NCBI GenBank assembly: GCA_019894975.1
Contig: JAGXNO010000039.1
Span: 1-33,209 of the forward strand
Reading direction: 5' to 3'
DNA: 33,209 nt
Source: Promethearchaeota archaeon
GTDB lineage: Archaea > Asgardarchaeota > Lokiarchaeia > Sigyniarchaeales > SOKP01
A model generated the notes under the pieces. It did not search any database. It saw only the letters and a list, made by a program, of their open reading frames with translations, and had not been told where the DNA came from. Within the stretch, counting starts at the first letter, position 1. Every line of letters starts with the position of its first letter. The translations under genes were made by a program, and so were the position numbers. Below, one piece after another: positions 22,199 to 31,034 of the stretch.

Positions 22199-23287
22199 AT
22201 GAAAAAATATAATGTAGGAATATTAGGAGCCACAGGTATTGTAGGGCAAAATTATATTAATCTACTACAAGATCATCCATGGTTTCAGATAGTGGACGTA
22301 GCTGCATCACCGAGATCAGCAAGTAAGACATATAAGGAAGCAGTGAAGACAAAATGGCAAATGCCCAATTTAATACCAGATAATATTAAAGATTTGGTTG
22401 TAAGAGATGTGCAAGATTTTGAAGGAATGACAAAAGATTTAAGTTTCGTCTTCTCTGCTATTAATATGCCAACTAAAGAGCAAATTAGGGAGCTTGAAAT
22501 CGAATATGCTAGAAGGGGGATACCTGTTTTAAGTAATAATTCTGCTCATCGTTGGTCTCCGGATGTACCCATGATGATTGGTGAAATTAATCATGAACAT
22601 GTAAAAGTTATCCCGATCCAACAAAAAAATAGAGGTTTCACAAAGGGATTTATTGTTGTGAAACCAAATTGCTCACTACAAAGCTATTTAACTCCAATAT
22701 TTGCTTTAGAGCAAGCAGGTTATAAAGTTGATAAATTAATCATAACAACTCTACAGGCAATATCGGGAGCAGGTTATCCTGGTGTTCCATCTTTGGATGT
22801 TATTGATAACATTATTCCATATATTAATGGAGAAGAAGAAAAGACAGAGAAAGAACCACACAAAATTTTAGGTAAAATAGCAGAAAAAGGAATTGAAAAT
22901 GATGATTCAATAGAGATAAGCAGTACATGTACACGAGTCGCCGTATCTGACGGTCATACTGCATCAGTAAATGTAAAATTCAAGGAAAGGGTTCCCTCAA
23001 AAGAAGAAATCATTAAAATTTGGAATGACTTTAAATCCCTACCTCAAGAATTAAATTTACCGTTTGCTCCAAAACAACCAATTATATACTTACATAATAT
23101 TGATAGACCGCAACCAAAGAAAGATAGAGATAATGATAAGGGAATGGCTTTAACCGTTGGACGTTTAAGAGAGGATAATGTATTTGACTTTAAGTTTGTC
23201 GCATTAAGTCATAATACGATAAGAGGTGCTGCGGGAGGTAGTATTTTAAGTGCAGAGTTATTAGTGTCTAAAGAATATATATCCTAA
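22199..23287 (+). CDS. asd: Aspartate-semialdehyde dehydrogenase
   Basis: 362 residues from the ATG at 22199 (MKKYNVGILGATGIVGQNY); an in-frame GTG at 22166 would add 11 residues with no support. The N-terminal NADP site is GILGATGIVGQ, the active-site Cys is in VVKPNCSLQSYL (about residue 158), and AISGAGYPGVPSLD is the downstream loop. CTRVAVSDGHTASVNV carries the conserved Arg and His, and SHNTIRGAAGGSILSAELL closes the protein. The archaeal/yeast-type enzyme reduces aspartyl phosphate to the semialdehyde for Lys, Thr and Met synthesis. Malonyl-CoA reductases of some archaea are close relatives, but nothing nearby suggests that role. The gene is single, divergent from the minus-strand run. 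Confidence 0.92.
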   Translation: MKKYNVGILGATGIVGQNYINLLQDHPWFQIVDVAASPRSASKTYKEAVKTKWQMPNLIPDNIKDLVVRDVQDFEGMTKDLSFVFSAINMPTKEQIRELEIEYARRGIPVLSNNSAHRWSPDVPMMIGEINHEHVKVIPIQQKNRGFTKGFIVVKPNCSLQSYLTPIFALEQAGYKVDKLIITTLQAISGAGYPGVPSLDVIDNIIPYINGEEEKTEKEPHKILGKIAEKGIENDDSIEISSTCTRVAVSDGHTASVNVKFKERVPSKEEIIKIWNDFKSLPQELNLPFAPKQPIIYLHNIDRPQPKKDRDNDKGMALTVGRLREDNVFDFKFVALSHNTIRGAAGGSILSAELLVSKEYIS

Positions 23288-23335
23288 TTTCATACTTCCG
23301 AAATACTGAAAGGGTTCAATAATTATATGTAAAAG

Positions 23336-24919
23336 TTAAAATTCATGTTTATCAATTAGAATCGGGAGAACAAGTTTTAAAAAGGAAATTGTTCCTTTCT
23401 CTTTCAGTAATGTATAAGGTGGTATTTCAGGAAAGAGAGAGAAGAATTTTTGCTTTTTTAACATTTTTAGAGTTTTGATTTTTGAGAGAGGAGAATATTT
23501 TGATTGCTCAAAAATAAAATGTTTAATGAAGTCTTGTACCAATTGCCTATCAATTATAATTATAGAGGTTAGAAACCCGAATTTTTCTGATAAGTTGTGC
23601 CGAATTGACTCTAAACTCTCGATTTCTGTAGTACTATTAAATAGATCTTCTTTATTAATTGAATTAATTTTTGTTAGAGTTTTATCTTCAATTTCAATAA
23701 GGAGGCTATATTCAGAAACTTCCCTTAAATAGTTAAAATTCTTCAAATTAAGATTTTTAGATTGTTGGATATCAGTAAGGATAACTAAAATCTGTGAATT
23801 TAACCCAAACCAGCTATCAAATAAATTAGAAATTAAGTCTGGTATAGCCCAATGAGATAATTTACGAAGGTTAACATTAAACCCAAATAATCTAGTTAAA
23901 AATCGTAATAAATTATTATATATAACTGGTTTGGGCTTTAAAAACCAAAATTTCTCAAAACTTCGATAGCCAAACAACAATTTTTGGAATATCAAGAATA
24001 AGTTTTCCTTTTTAACGTTAGCGGATAGATTAGATATTTCAGTTAACAATGAAATTACATTATTTTGATGAATAAAATAGGATTGATCTGTTTGTAAACG
24101 TTCGTTAACAAGTTCTAAGATTTCATTTTCGCTTAACCCTTCAAACTCGATTCCTAAATCCTCTGGAATTAAAAATTTTAATCTTAAATAGGGTTGTTCA
24201 GATTTTGAAATAAATATTTTCTGTATGTGTAAAATAAAAGTTAATGTTTTAGCACCGAAGATAAATGATACATTGAATATGGGTAAGTATGAATAAACCA
24301 TCTTAAAAAGGTTATTCAAACGGTATCCGTTTAAGAAATTGACAATATCTTTTAAGAAATTAAATATTTTTGGCTCAGGATGTATTATAAATAATTTTTT
24401 GTTTATTAATTCCTGAATTAAATCCAAGAATCTTATCAATAATAGATCGAGAGGTAAATCTTCTATATCTAAACAGTATTGATTAATATAGGATATTGCT
24501 TGTTCCTTAAATATTCGTATTGATGAGATTCTTCCTCTTTTTTTTTTAATTAATCCTTCAAGAATTCTATTATAAAATCTATCAACATCCTCAAAATCTT
24601 TTTTATGAAGTTTAATATCATCATTGGGTAAGATTTCTAATGACTCATGAATCCCCGCTTTCTTGGTTTTATATAGATACAATTTAAGAATATTTCGACC
24701 ATCATCAGATATTATTATATCGAGTACATTTTGCTGAGAATTGATGAACTTTGGGTAAAGGATCTCAAATAAATAGTATAGAAGATAAGGATTAATCTCT
24801 ATGGGGGTAAGGGGTATTCTTATCTTTTTATCAGTTAATTTGGTTTTATCTCCAGGAACAAAATTAGAATTAAAATCAAGAATTTTGACCCAATTTTCTC
24901 GGAACTTCTTATTAATCAT
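23336..24919 (-). CDS. Hypothetical protein cotranscribed with a DUF362 gene
   Basis: 527 residues, rich in Leu, Ile, Phe and Lys, with mixed helices and strands. Parts that stand out are RIPLTPIEINPYLLYYLFEIL, a long helical midsection (DLLLIRFLDLIQELINKKL), LFDSWFGLNSQILVILTDIQQS, and a C-terminus KMLKKQKFFSLFPEIPPYTLL. No membrane segment, cysteine cluster or nucleotide-binding loop is evident and I do not recognise the family. It begins three bases after the DUF362 gene stop, so the two are one operon and may act together. It may be lineage-specific. Confidence 0.7.
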   Translation of the reverse strand: MINKKFRENWVKILDFNSNFVPGDKTKLTDKKIRIPLTPIEINPYLLYYLFEILYPKFINSQQNVLDIIISDDGRNILKLYLYKTKKAGIHESLEILPNDDIKLHKKDFEDVDRFYNRILEGLIKKKRGRISSIRIFKEQAISYINQYCLDIEDLPLDLLLIRFLDLIQELINKKLFIIHPEPKIFNFLKDIVNFLNGYRLNNLFKMVYSYLPIFNVSFIFGAKTLTFILHIQKIFISKSEQPYLRLKFLIPEDLGIEFEGLSENEILELVNERLQTDQSYFIHQNNVISLLTEISNLSANVKKENLFLIFQKLLFGYRSFEKFWFLKPKPVIYNNLLRFLTRLFGFNVNLRKLSHWAIPDLISNLFDSWFGLNSQILVILTDIQQSKNLNLKNFNYLREVSEYSLLIEIEDKTLTKINSINKEDLFNSTTEIESLESIRHNLSEKFGFLTSIIIIDRQLVQDFIKHFIFEQSKYSPLSKIKTLKMLKKQKFFSLFPEIPPYTLLKEKGTISFLKLVLPILIDKHEF

Positions 24920-24922
24920 TTC

Positions 24923-26395
24923 TTAAATTACCCCCATTATCCTAAGTTTCTCTTCAGTTTTTGGATCAACTAAAATCTTTAAGAAATTACTTAATAATGA
25001 TAAATTAGGTAAATTACCTTTTCCGTAGTATTTAAATATTAGTTTTAAGCAATCAGCAATATCAGGAGGACATCCAGGTAACTCCAATATATTTTTATTT
25101 GTTTTAAATTTAATTTTTTCTTTATTTTGTTGATCTTTTTCTCTCGATTTCTTAGAACTCTTCTTTTTTGAAGAAGACTTTTTGTAAATTATTTGTGTTC
25201 TTCTAAAATTGCTATTATTCGTGCTTCTCATAGCGCAATCCCCAAATAATATAACATTATCAAATCGTTCCGGTTCTCCCGGATTAAGCCCGACTAGGAA
25301 TGCATTTCGGGGGTTATATTTTAAATCTTTTATCATATGAGTTTTCATTAAATTCAATAGGTGGTAAGCCTGCTTAAAACAACCAGAACAGGTTTGTCCA
25401 GAATTTACTATAAAATTTTTCAAATTGATTTTAGCTAGTTTTGATACACATAGCTCAACAAAGATACTATTTTGTTCGATATCCTCTCCTACAAGGGTTA
25501 TTAGCTTAGGATCTATAATCCCTAATCCTCTTTGATGTGCTTCTAAAATTAGTTCATAATCTTGAGTTTCAATATTTAACAACTTTAAAGTTATAAGATC
25601 GGTGGATACAGCATTATTCCCTAACACCATTATACCGGTTTTTTGTAGGTTTGAATCCCTATAAATGCAAGGGCCAGAACGTTCCAGTATATAAAAAAGA
25701 TCATTTATTATTAAATCTGGTTGCTTAATTGAATAGACATCTAGTATATTTGAAATTAAATCTTTTTTATATTTATCTAGTGAGACATAGTCATTGTCTT
25801 GACTGTCATTAGTCTCGATTTCTTGATATTTGGGAGGTACCATGGAATAAGAATTCAAAAGAGAGAGATTTAATTTGAATAAGGGATTAACATTGACCTG
25901 ATTAACAACAATAAATTTATCCGAATCAATAATAACTTTTGGAACTAAAAATTCTTTTTCATTAATAGTTATTTTTGAAAAAGATTCCCCACTCAATTTT
26001 TCAAGTTGATCTTTCTTAATATTTTTCTTATTAAACAAATTACTATTATCTAAATAGGCAAATTCAGCTCCTAGGTTTCTGAAATATTCCTCTAAGTTCA
26101 GCACATTTGAAATTGAATTAATTGATATTGATTTAAAGGGAAAGCTACCCAAAAATATTTTACCTGCTCCTGCTTTTTTACAGGTAGTTATCAATGATTC
26201 AAGCACATCGAAATTAGTATTTGTAGGAAAGCCAGTAGGTTGACTTAAATTAAATTTAATGAAAATTTGGTCTCCTTCCTTAATGAATTTAGAGATACCC
26301 CCAAGAGTTTCAATTCCCTTTAAGAGAGTACTTTTTGGTATATCACCTTTTACAATAGCTACTTCTGCGTTCTTGAAATCTGATTCTTCATTCAT
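24923..26395 (-). CDS. DUF362 domain protein
   Basis: 490 residues. The DUF362 core is seen in VAIVKGDIPKSTLLKGIETLGG, then KEGDQIFIKFNLSQPTGFPT, LESLITTCKKAGAGKIFLG, the ITINEKEFLVPKVIIDSDKFIVVNQVNVNP segment and GIMVLGNNAVSTDLITLKLLNI. Residues about 345-365 carry NSGQTCSGCFKQAYHLL, with a CxxC, and about 395-400 LFGDCAMRST; the ferredoxin domain often fused to DUF362 proteins is missing. A Ser/Lys-rich stretch (KKSSSKKKSSKKSREKDQQN) interrupts the C-terminal half. Function of the family is unsettled; a redox or cofactor role is possible from the cysteines. Operon with the 527-aa gene, divergent from the pantothenate kinase with 71 bases between. Confidence 0.75.
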   Translation of the reverse strand: MNEESDFKNAEVAIVKGDIPKSTLLKGIETLGGISKFIKEGDQIFIKFNLSQPTGFPTNTNFDVLESLITTCKKAGAGKIFLGSFPFKSISINSISNVLNLEEYFRNLGAEFAYLDNSNLFNKKNIKKDQLEKLSGESFSKITINEKEFLVPKVIIDSDKFIVVNQVNVNPLFKLNLSLLNSYSMVPPKYQEIETNDSQDNDYVSLDKYKKDLISNILDVYSIKQPDLIINDLFYILERSGPCIYRDSNLQKTGIMVLGNNAVSTDLITLKLLNIETQDYELILEAHQRGLGIIDPKLITLVGEDIEQNSIFVELCVSKLAKINLKNFIVNSGQTCSGCFKQAYHLLNLMKTHMIKDLKYNPRNAFLVGLNPGEPERFDNVILFGDCAMRSTNNSNFRRTQIIYKKSSSKKKSSKKSREKDQQNKEKIKFKTNKNILELPGCPPDIADCLKLIFKYYGKGNLPNLSLLSNFLKILVDPKTEEKLRIMGVI

Positions 26396-26466
26396 AAAAA
26401 TAAAATAAATAACTCATTAATTAAAATAATAATATTAAATAATGAATGAATTGAATTTTAAGTTAA

Positions 26467-27348
26467 GTGATGAGGAAGATGTTTAATATCAATGCTACTG
26501 ATTTAAAAGTAAAAATTCCCTCAGAGATTATTGGAGTGGATATGGGACAAAGTCTTTCAAAAATAGCATTTATACAAGACAATGTGCTAATCTGTTCTTC
26601 TTATTCGACCCAGAATGATTTAAGTTTAATAGAAGAAAACTTAGAATCAAAGATAAATCATTATAAATCTATGAATTTCACAGGTGGTAAATGTTTTAAA
26701 CTCTTTCAATCGTATAGTACAAAGTATAAGGCAGAAATCTTAAATGAATTTGATGCTAACGTTAAAGGGGTTGAGATCCTTTATCAATTAGAGAAAAAGA
26801 AGGAGTTACCACCATCTTTGATTGTGACCATTGGAACGGGAACTTCTATGGTTTCCAAAAAAAATTCAATTGACCATTTAGGGGGAACCGCTATTGGGGG
26901 GGGCTTCTTTATGGGATTGATTAAAGCTTTATTCAACATATCTGATTATAATGAGGGGTTAAACCTTGGTAAAAAAGGTAATAGATATAATGTTGATTTA
27001 AAAGTATCTGATATCTACGATCTTAATGATAATAGGATCAATGCGATTTTTAGGGAGTTCACAGCAGCATCGCTTGGAAAAATCGATATTAATTATGATA
27101 ATAAGAACATGAAGAAAGAGGATTTCATTAACTCACTAATATGTATGATTGGGGAAAATATTGGCACCATTGCAAACCTAATGGCTGATACAAATAATCT
27201 TACCAATATCGTGTTCTGTGGAGGTTTTTTAAAAGAAAATAAGATACTTAGGAAAATTTTATCCCTTTTATGTGTTGTGAATAAAAAAAAGGCAATTTTT
27301 CTAAAAAATTCAGAATTTTCTGCTGCTACTGGAGCTCTATTCTTATAA
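26467..27348 (+). CDS. coaW: Type II pantothenate kinase-like protein
   Basis: 293 residues. The ASKHA fold is shown by EIIGVDMGQSLSKIAFI (phosphate-1), LIVTIGTGTSMV (phosphate-2) and IVFCGGF (adenosine motif). Family-specific features are MNFTGGKCFKL, EFDANVKGVEIL, HLGGTAIGGGFFMGLIKALF, and the stretch GNRYNVDLKVSDIYDL followed by REFTAASLGKI, all typical of type II (eukaryotic/staphylococcal) pantothenate kinases, which start CoA synthesis. Most archaea use pantoate kinase and phosphopantothenate synthetase instead, so this is notable; another ASKHA substrate is possible. Starts at 26467 (GTG), 26470 (ATG) and 26479 (ATG) are in frame; GAGG lies three bases before the last. An inverted repeat begins five bases after the stop. 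Confidence 0.82.
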   Translation: MMRKMFNINATDLKVKIPSEIIGVDMGQSLSKIAFIQDNVLICSSYSTQNDLSLIEENLESKINHYKSMNFTGGKCFKLFQSYSTKYKAEILNEFDANVKGVEILYQLEKKKELPPSLIVTIGTGTSMVSKKNSIDHLGGTAIGGGFFMGLIKALFNISDYNEGLNLGKKGNRYNVDLKVSDIYDLNDNRINAIFREFTAASLGKIDINYDNKNMKKEDFINSLICMIGENIGTIANLMADTNNLTNIVFCGGFLKENKILRKILSLLCVVNKKKAIFLKNSEFSAATGALFL

Positions 27349-27352
27349 AGTG

Positions 27353-27419
27353 TGCGCCGATTTGGAGATTATTAATCATTGAAATGGATTTTCTCATAAA
27401 AACACTATAAATCGGCGCA
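27353..27419. repeat. 11-bp perfect inverted repeat with 45-bp spacer between convergent genes
   Basis: TGCGCCGATTT (27353-27363) and AAATCGGCGCA (27409-27419) are exact reverse complements, GC-rich against very AT-rich surroundings. It starts five bases after the coaW stop and ends 41 bases before the hxlB stop, so it would be in the 3' region of both transcripts. A bidirectional terminator or stabiliser, or a small structured RNA, is possible. The spacer has no SECIS-like core that I accept. Confidence 0.6.
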
Positions 27420-27460
27420 TTTTATAAAAAAATGAGCTAAAATCAAATTTGTTGATTGGT

Positions 27461-28090
27461 TTATGTACCTTGAGAATGTTTTTTTAGCATTTCTTCATTC
27501 GTCTTCCCCATCTTAATAGCTAATTCTGCTATAACTGCATCCAGATATATAAAAGCGGCAATTTCAAATTGGGTTCCCTCTGGTGTAAGTACGGCAGTAT
27601 CTCCTTCTGCTTTATCCCGTTTAGTTCTTCCTTTAAGTTTAATAGTTACATCACCAAGTCTGCCAATTACTGTTTCTGGATGTGACGTTATAGTCACAAT
27701 TCCATAGGGTTTCACTGTATTCACATAATTATTTAGTAAACTTACCACAATACCAGTTGTCCCAGAACCAGAGAGTACGATTAAAATATCCTTCTTTCTA
27801 AGAGCGGGCATACTCGCAAGGTTAGTTACAATATGGACTTCAGCACCTAAATGTACTAATCTTGTGGCAAAACATTGTAATATGAAAGCACTTCTACCTG
27901 AGGCTAATAAGAAAAATCTACGTTTATTTGTTAATCCATCATGCACTAAATCTATAAATTTCTGGGTATGCTTAAAATTGGTATCGAGATGGTCAATATT
28001 AGCCTTAATATTGTTCATAATCAATTCCATTGACTGAAAGAGAACTCTCTTTGCTTCACCATTTACTACCATATCATTAGTTTTAGTCAT
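27461..28090 (-). CDS. hxlB: 6-phospho-3-hexuloisomerase (SIS domain)
   Basis: 209 residues, one SIS sugar-isomerase domain: RRFFLLASGRSAFILQCFATRLVHLGAEVHIV, then DILIVLSGSGTTGIVVSLLNNY, GIVTITSHPETVIGRLGDVTIKLKGRTK and LTPEGTQFEIAAFIYLDAVIAEL. These match PHI, which converts hexulose-6-phosphate and fructose-6-phosphate in the ribulose monophosphate pathway. In archaea lacking the oxidative pentose phosphate pathway this route makes ribulose-5-phosphate. No hexulose-6-phosphate synthase gene is in the window, so the partner must lie elsewhere. Start ATG at 28088-28090. TATATAAAG about 30 bases upstream on the minus strand is a plausible promoter. Confidence 0.9.
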   Translation of the reverse strand: MTKTNDMVVNGEAKRVLFQSMELIMNNIKANIDHLDTNFKHTQKFIDLVHDGLTNKRRFFLLASGRSAFILQCFATRLVHLGAEVHIVTNLASMPALRKKDILIVLSGSGTTGIVVSLLNNYVNTVKPYGIVTITSHPETVIGRLGDVTIKLKGRTKRDKAEGDTAVLTPEGTQFEIAAFIYLDAVIAELAIKMGKTNEEMLKKHSQGT

Positions 28091-28230
28091 TTTTAATATG
28101 TTTTCAAATTGTTAGGGTATACTTTATATAATCATAGAAGTAAAATATACATTACGGTTTATTATTATTTCCTTACTAATATTTATAAACACCAATCCTA
28201 AAGTATTTTCTAAATTATAGATTAAAGGGA

Positions 28231-30267
28231 TTATAAATTCATTTCAGTAATGAGAAGATCTTCTTTTTTAGATGAGGATCCCATTAATATCGTATACTTT
28301 GTTTCTTTAATTTCCCAAGTTTTCGATTCTGGATTATACCATGCTAAATCCTTAACATTAACCTTAATTTCTACATTTTTTGTCTCATTAGGGTTCAAGG
28401 CAACTCTCTTAAAACCTCGCAATAATTTCTTTGGTCTTTCAACAAGTGAGTTTTCAAAACCAATATATAACTGCACGATTTCTTCTCCAGAAACATCTCC
28501 AATGTTTGTAATATCTGCTCTAGCAATTATCTCCTCGTTTTCCAACGACACCTTTAGATTTTTATATTCATATTCTGTATAGCTTAATCCAAATCCAAAA
28601 TTGAATGCGGGAATTAGATTTTCTTTCTCAAAAAGCGAATATCCATGATAATAACCGTATTCAATCTCCTCAATATCCCTCTTAAAGAATGGTAGATGAT
28701 TAGGATCTTTTGGTATTGTAAATGGCAATTTCCCGCTTGGATTAACATATCCAAAAATTATATTCGCTAGAGCATTCCCGCCTTCCATTCCGGAATACCA
28801 TGCCATTAAAATAGCAGGAATGTCATCTTTCCATTCTTCCATAACAATAGCACTTCCTCCAACCAAAGTTACAATACAATTAGGGATTAATTTTGACATT
28901 CTTTTAATTAATTCGATTTCCTGCTTGTGTAGATGAAGACTTACACGATCTCCTCCTGACTTAAAAAATGGAATATTTTCTCCCTCATCTTTATAAGTAT
29001 ATCCAACAACTACTATGACGGCATCAGCTGAAATAGCTAGATTCTCAGCAGCAGTGATGTCTGAACCATTATTATAAAGAATATTTACTTTTTCACCTAC
29101 TAGGTTTTTTAATCCTTGTAAGGGAGTAATAATATTATTTTGGCGTACATTACTACTACCATGATCCCCAGTATTTTTCATATCAGCAAGTGGACCAATA
29201 ACAGCTACAGTTTCTAATTTTTCTTCGTCAAGGGGTAGCAACTCATTCTCATTTTTTAATAGAACCATGCTCTTTTCAGCAACCTCACGAGCAAGTTGGA
29301 TATGATCTTCACAAGCAACTAAAGATTTATCATATAGCTGAGGATCTTCTTTTGTAGTATACTGAAGAACTGTATTTATAATACGTCTAACGGCCTCATC
29401 AATTAATCCCATGGGAACTTGTCCTTTTTCAACTGCTCTTTTTAATTTTTTTCCATAATACTTAGCTCGAGGCATTTCGACATCTAATCCTCCAGTAATA
29501 CCCCCTATAGTATCCTTTACTCCATACATCCAATCAGAATGAACAAATCCGGTAAAACCCCATTCTTCTTTAAGGATTTTTCTTAATAAATATGGATTTT
29601 GCCCACAAAATTGTCCTCGAAATTTATTATAAGCAGACATTACAGTTGCACACCCTTCTTCAATGCACTTTTTGTATTGTGGTAGGTAGACTTCTCTTAG
29701 AGTTCGCTCATCCATCTTTACATTAACTTTAAAACGCGAATCTTCTATACTATTTGCGATATAATGTTTGATAGTCGCCATTACATTATGCTTTTGAACA
29801 CCACGCACAAGTGCTGCACCGAATTCTCCAATATGAAAAGGGTCTTCCCCATAAGTTTCTTGAGCTCTCCCCCACGCAGGATGACGTAATAAGTTTATGC
29901 ACACTCCTCCGTATAAATTTCCTCCATGAGCCCGAACTTCTTTTCCTATGACTTCACCTACTCGTTCTTCAAGATTAATATCCCATGACGCTCCTCGAGC
30001 CATTGAAACAGGAAAACATGTTGAACCAATTATAATTACCCCTCGCGGACCATCAGTAAATAAAAATGGAGGAATTCCAAGACGTTTGACTCCTCCAGTT
30101 GGATATGCTCTATCAGCAAATTTGCGATCGGCGATTAGGAATTTAAAAAATCCTCCTCCTGCCATTTGATCTAATTTTTCTTTGAGCGTCATCTCATTTA
30201 AAGCATAATTAACAAATTCATCAATTTCCTTATCTGACATTCCTTTTTTGATTTTAATTCCATCCAT
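28231..30267 (-). CDS. Glycoside hydrolase family 3 (beta-glucosidase-type)
   Basis: 678 residues, no signal peptide, so probably intracellular. The N-terminal TIM barrel includes LFTDGPRGVIIIGSTCFPV, GGVCINLLRHPAWGRAQETYGEDP and ATIKHYIAN; GFVHSDWMYG supplies the nucleophile Asp. The alpha/beta sandwich domain follows (KSMVLLKNENELLPLDEEKL, then DHGSSNV and YKDEGENIPFF), and a fibronectin III-like domain ends the protein (IIARADITNIGDVSGEEIVQLY). A PA14 insert is absent. The family releases beta-linked glucose or related sugars; substrate not predictable. Bacterial-style GH3 in an archaeon suggests old lateral transfer (inference). Its upstream region shares a 58-bp element with the acyl-CoA synthetase gene. 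Confidence 0.92.
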   Translation of the reverse strand: MDGIKIKKGMSDKEIDEFVNYALNEMTLKEKLDQMAGGGFFKFLIADRKFADRAYPTGGVKRLGIPPFLFTDGPRGVIIIGSTCFPVSMARGASWDINLEERVGEVIGKEVRAHGGNLYGGVCINLLRHPAWGRAQETYGEDPFHIGEFGAALVRGVQKHNVMATIKHYIANSIEDSRFKVNVKMDERTLREVYLPQYKKCIEEGCATVMSAYNKFRGQFCGQNPYLLRKILKEEWGFTGFVHSDWMYGVKDTIGGITGGLDVEMPRAKYYGKKLKRAVEKGQVPMGLIDEAVRRIINTVLQYTTKEDPQLYDKSLVACEDHIQLAREVAEKSMVLLKNENELLPLDEEKLETVAVIGPLADMKNTGDHGSSNVRQNNIITPLQGLKNLVGEKVNILYNNGSDITAAENLAISADAVIVVVGYTYKDEGENIPFFKSGGDRVSLHLHKQEIELIKRMSKLIPNCIVTLVGGSAIVMEEWKDDIPAILMAWYSGMEGGNALANIIFGYVNPSGKLPFTIPKDPNHLPFFKRDIEEIEYGYYHGYSLFEKENLIPAFNFGFGLSYTEYEYKNLKVSLENEEIIARADITNIGDVSGEEIVQLYIGFENSLVERPKKLLRGFKRVALNPNETKNVEIKVNVKDLAWYNPESKTWEIKETKYTILMGSSSKKEDLLITEMNL

Positions 30268-30288
30268 TTTTAGAAATTTCTCTCAGTT

Positions 30289-30346
30289 TTATAAAAATAT
30301 CCCTAGTTTTGAAAATATTTAGTCATTTATTTTTATTTTGAATTAA
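30289..30346 (-). promoter_or_regulatory. 58-bp element upstream of GH3, shared with the acyl-CoA synthetase
   Basis: 49 of 58 positions match 32615-32672 without gaps, including identical stretches of 17 and 13 bases at the two ends. On the minus strand it ends GGGATATTTTTATAA, a TATA-like box about 20-30 bases before the GH3 ATG, so it probably includes the promoter and an upstream binding site. Confidence 0.65.
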
Positions 30347-30529
30347 AAGTATGCTAAAATAAGACCTACCTTTCTCAGGTTTTATAATAATAACAAATTA
30401 TACCTAATAAAAAATCAATTTACTAAACCGTTATTCTATATGTAATTTAGCGCATTTTTTTATAATCCATGATCAGTAGTCTTTTCTATTCCAACTCTTT
30501 GTAGAAAATTAAAACTAAGATGATATAAA

Positions 30530-31033
30530 ATGACAACAATAGCTGAAAATCAAGTAAAAGAATTAACTACGCGCTTTGAAACTGTACCATATGGCACTTT
30601 TTTCAAGCTTTGGTATGCTCTCCAAAAAGCACTTCCTCCAGATAAAAAGGGTGAAATCCTCACAAAAATTGGTAGAACTATTGGAAAGGAATTCGATGAA
30701 ACTGGAATTGAAACAATTGAGGATTTTATGAATGGCTTACAAAAGTTTTTAGAACAGGAATGGGCAATTACAGATAATGCTAAAATTGAAGTTGTGAAGA
30801 ATGAAAATGGTGAAGTTGAAAAATTAATAGCCAAACAAGATAGCTGTAAAATGTGCTTTGCTAACACATATTACAGATTTCATGACAATGGAAGCCCTTC
30901 ATGTATGTTTCCCCAAGTAATCATGGGTGTATTGTCAAAAGTAAAAAATAAGTTTGGTTTCAGAAATTTAAGTTATGAAGGTGTTCAGAAAGGCGACGTT
31001 GGTGTATGCGCGATGACGTGGAATGTTAAGTAG
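30530..31033 (+). CDS. V4R-like domain protein
   Basis: 167 residues. After a helical N-terminus (LWYALQKALPPDKKGEILTK, EDFMNGLQKFLEQEWAI), the C-terminal half has the cysteine pattern of V4R (4-vinyl-reductase-like) domains: DSCKMCFANTYYRF, then SPSCMFPQVIMGVLSKV, LSYEGVQKGDVGVCAMTW. V4R domains bind small hydrophobic ligands or metals, often within regulators. It stands as a separate protein without a DNA-binding domain. Start ATG at 30530. It converges on the acyl-CoA synthetase with one base between the stops; the 262 bases upstream separate it from divergent GH3. Family call moderate. Confidence 0.65.
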   Translation: MTTIAENQVKELTTRFETVPYGTFFKLWYALQKALPPDKKGEILTKIGRTIGKEFDETGIETIEDFMNGLQKFLEQEWAITDNAKIEVVKNENGEVEKLIAKQDSCKMCFANTYYRFHDNGSPSCMFPQVIMGVLSKVKNKFGFRNLSYEGVQKGDVGVCAMTWNVK

Positions 31034-31034
31034 T

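Noticed and set aside
27364..27408. Possible SECIS or C/D-box RNA inside the inverted repeat spacer
   Set aside because: ATGA occurs on the minus strand, but no paired GA quartet, no D box and no neighbouring in-frame TGA gene were found.
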